From NCBI GenBank assembly GCA_028711405.1, contig JAQTSH010000148.1, positions 1-5,003 on the forward strand: a stretch of DNA of 5,003 nucleotides, read 5' to 3'. Position numbers and translations under genes: made by a program. Under the pieces are notes generated by a model. It saw nothing but the letters and a program-made list of their open reading frames with translations. It did no database searches and was not told the DNA's origin. The stretch comes from Methanoregula sp. (GTDB taxonomy: Archaea; Halobacteriota; Methanomicrobia; Methanomicrobiales; Methanospirillaceae). Below, piece after piece: positions 4,678-5,003 of the stretch; the first letter of the stretch is position 1, and the number at the start of each line of letters is the position of its first letter.

Positions 4678-5003
4678 ATGCCGTCCCCATGCCGGTACCT
4701 GCTCGAATCCGCAACGGCAGCTCTCTTAAAAAGCCAGGGTTTCCGTGTGCACATCCTGCCAAAGACCCAGACAAAGAACAGTCTTCCGCTCTGTGTCGTC
4801 GCGTTTGGAGAAAATGGCGGGATACGCACAATCCGGATCAAAAAAGCGTTGACCAAACCCCGGGGTCAAGGTGACGTTGAAGCACGCTATGCCCACGAGA
4901 TCCAGATCTTCCGTAAGAGGCTGGCACGCGTGCCGGCAGATCCGGATCAGCACTACGAACTCTGGATTTATGCCGAAAAGACCGGTTTCTTCTGCTGCGA
5001 AGT
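4678..5003 (+). CDS. Hypothetical protein, possible restriction-nuclease-fold relative (N-terminal 108 residues, runs off the window)
   Basis: The frame is open from ATG 4678 to the window end. It begins MPSPCRYLLESATAALLKSQ and continues GFRVHILPKT. The start is supported by the GGGGTG ribosome site. The order seen is an N-terminal helix with Glu10, a GF-x-V strand, a strand LPLCVVAFG (36-44), a strand IRTIRIKKA (49-57), an Arg/Lys-rich helical stretch with EARYAHEIQIFRKRL (68-82), and ELWIYAEKTGFFCCE (94-108). This resembles archaeal proteins of the PD-(D/E)XK nuclease superfamily, in which an ELW(V/I)-type strand often follows the core. The usual acidic residue before the strand pair and the (D/E)XK signature are not evident (IRIKK instead), so it may be an inactive or different fold. 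The family call is a weak inference. Its codons resemble the ATPase gene, so it is probably a genuine native gene. Confidence 0.7.
   Translation, partial: MPSPCRYLLESATAALLKSQGFRVHILPKTQTKNSLPLCVVAFGENGGIRTIRIKKALTKPRGQGDVEARYAHEIQIFRKRLARVPADPDQHYELWIYAEKTGFFCCE

Noticed and set aside
4262..4678. Plus-strand 138-residue open frame starting GTG, whose TGA overlaps the ATG of the gene at 4678
   Set aside because: The TGATG overlap suggests coupling, but the protein has no recognisable segments, has an odd composition, spans a T-run and several hairpins, and lies antisense to the zinc-ribbon-like pieces. I judge it a chance frame, with some doubt.
4229..4831. Minus-strand 200-residue open frame
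   Set aside because: It runs antisense through the well-supported start of the gene at 4678 and has a shadow-like composition rich in Arg, Cys and Thr. Only a small part coincides with the suspected zinc-ribbon region, and in a different frame.

Overview
The window looks like archaeal chromosome, most probably from a methanogen of the Methanomicrobiales (Methanoregula-like). This is inferred from AT-rich TATA-type boxes about 30 bases before start codons that lack a Shine-Dalgarno site (leaderless style), one GGGGTG-type ribosome site, and moderately GC-rich genes separated by AT-rich spacers with GC-rich hairpin clusters. No rRNA, tRNA, CRISPR array, transposase or integrase was seen, so the taxonomic call rests on style and general familiarity only.

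Layout. Bases 2-154 are the last 50 codons of a CPA2-type cation:proton antiporter. A 486-base spacer follows (155-640). It has an AT-rich stretch, a run of four GC-rich hairpins (411-520), and a TATA-like box plus a dyad at the start of the only large complete gene. That gene (641-3430) encodes a 929-residue P-type ATPase of the P2/SERCA-like group. Directly after it (3438-3641) lies a second, beheaded copy of the antiporter 3' end. The ATPase is therefore bracketed by two direct copies of about 155 bp, roughly 91% identical over the first 127 bases. Ten of the 11 substitutions there are synonymous, so the copies diverged while both were functional genes.

The right third (3655-4677) is gene-poor. 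It holds a possible short leaderless gene (3959-4198), what looks like a frame-disrupted zinc-ribbon gene on the minus strand (4167-4359), and two clusters of short inverted repeats (4198-4326 and 4558-4671). The second cluster leads into the start of an intact gene that runs off the window (4678-5003). That product has the look of a restriction-nuclease-fold protein, but its function is unknown.

How the parts may work together. An antiporter next to a P-type cation pump suggests an ion-homeostasis locus. The ATPase keeps the catalytic core, but one cation-binding aspartate of SERCA (D800) is asparagine here (N758), so the transported ion cannot be assumed to be calcium. The most notable observation is the bracketing repeat with synonymous-biased divergence. 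It points to insertion or recombination between diverged antiporter alleles or paralogues rather than simple local duplication. No clear new defence or mobile system is visible.
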